From: Bacteroidales bacterium
Lineage (GTDB): Bacteria; Bacteroidota; Bacteroidia; Bacteroidales; NBLH01
Assembly: GCA_021647685.1 (NCBI GenBank)
Contig: JAKIUH010000289.1
Location: forward strand, 1 to 5,909
Reading direction: 5' to 3'
Length of the DNA stretch: 5,909 nt
In this document: positions 5,628 to 5,909 of the stretch, in pieces
How positions within the stretch are numbered: the stretch's first letter is position 1
How the letters are laid out: every line of letters begins with the position of its first letter
Notes under the pieces: generated by a model
Told to the model about the DNA's origin: nothing
Seen by the model: only the letters and a program-made list of their open reading frames with translations
Database searches by the model: none
Program-made: the position numbers and the translations under genes

Positions 5628-5909
5628 ATGTTAATAACAAAAAATCTGGTAAAAATATTCCGTAGTGATGAAGTAGAGACCAAAGCACTTAACGAAGTGA
5701 ACCTTGAAATTAGTGAAGGAGAATTTGTTGCCATTATGGGTCCTTCGGGTTGCGGAAAATCAACATTGCTTAATTTGCTTGGTTTATTGGATAATCCTAC
5801 ATCGGGCGAAATCTATTTTCAAGGAATAAATGTAAGTAATTTTAAAGAACAAGAACGCACAAAACTTAGAAAAGCAACAGTAGGATTTGTGTTTCAAAGT
5901 TTTAATTTG
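5628..5909 (+). CDS. ABC transporter ATP-binding protein, LolD/MacB-like (N-terminal part)
   Basis: This gene runs off the window; 94 residues remain of a family of about 220-250. It reads from ATG 5628, which follows an A-rich leader (AATAACAACA) common in Bacteroidota. The Walker A motif GPSGCGKST is at residues 38-46, followed by LLNLLGLLDNPTSGEI, and the Q-loop VGFVFQSFNL at 85-94 (Gln90) is at the cut. The short spacing, the LD-x-PTSGEI segment and the FVFQSFNL Q-loop are those of ATPases working with MacB/FtsX-type permeases: lipoprotein release (LolD), macrolide or peptide efflux (MacB), or related 'putative ABC transport system' pairs. The signature motif, Walker B and the partner permease lie beyond the window, so the substrate cannot be assigned. 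It is divergent from the cyclophilin lipoprotein gene. Confidence 0.92.
   Translation, partial: MLITKNLVKIFRSDEVETKALNEVNLEISEGEFVAIMGPSGCGKSTLLNLLGLLDNPTSGEIYFQGINVSNFKEQERTKLRKATVGFVFQSFNL

Noticed and set aside
5513..5734. Small - strand open frame overlapping the ABC ATPase start
   Set aside because: It covers the AT-rich leader and is antisense to a certain ABC ATPase N-terminus; no family features.

Overview
This AT-rich window most likely comes from the chromosome of an anaerobic member of the Bacteroidota, probably a Bacteroidales-like lineage. That placement is an inference from four things: the rnfD-G-E-A gene order with RnfG of the Bacteroides type, A-rich leaders in front of several start codons, a lipoprotein fusing HEAT repeats to a cyclophilin domain, and the absence of clear sigma70-type promoters. 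I see no tRNA, rRNA, CRISPR array, transposase or phage gene.

Bases 1-2259 (+ strand) are the 3' part of an rnf operon: the C-terminal half of RnfD, then RnfG, RnfE and RnfA, closed by a clear intrinsic terminator at 2313-2338. Together with RnfB and RnfC, which would lie upstream and outside the window, these subunits form the membrane complex that couples ferredoxin:NAD+ electron transfer to ion translocation. The key observation is a frameshift in rnfG just after its predicted flavinylated threonine. The conserved RnfG C-terminus continues in another frame and would overlap the rnfE start by 8 nt, exactly as rnfD overlaps rnfG. The lesion is either a sequence error or a real mutation.

Bases 2470-5202 (- strand) carry two genes pointing the same way: a large lipoprotein with HEAT repeats and a C-terminal cyclophilin-type peptidyl-prolyl isomerase (3232-5202), then a LOG-family (lysine decarboxylase-like) nucleotide phosphoribohydrolase (2470-3060). 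Their 171-nt spacer holds two copies of the odd palindrome TCATCAGATGA, set as arms of a larger inverted repeat. The LOG gene converges on the rnf operon.

Bases 5203-5627 form a 425-nt divergent intergenic region without a gene but rich in short palindromes: an imperfect inverted-repeat element with a GC-rich central hairpin, a TGTACG/CGTACA hairpin and AT-only palindromes. At 5628 an ABC-transporter ATPase of the LolD/MacB type starts on the + strand and runs off the window.

Overall this is a mostly ordinary housekeeping region. I found no convincing new multi-gene system. The items most worth a second look are the rnfG frameshift and the palindromic structures in the two intergenic regions.
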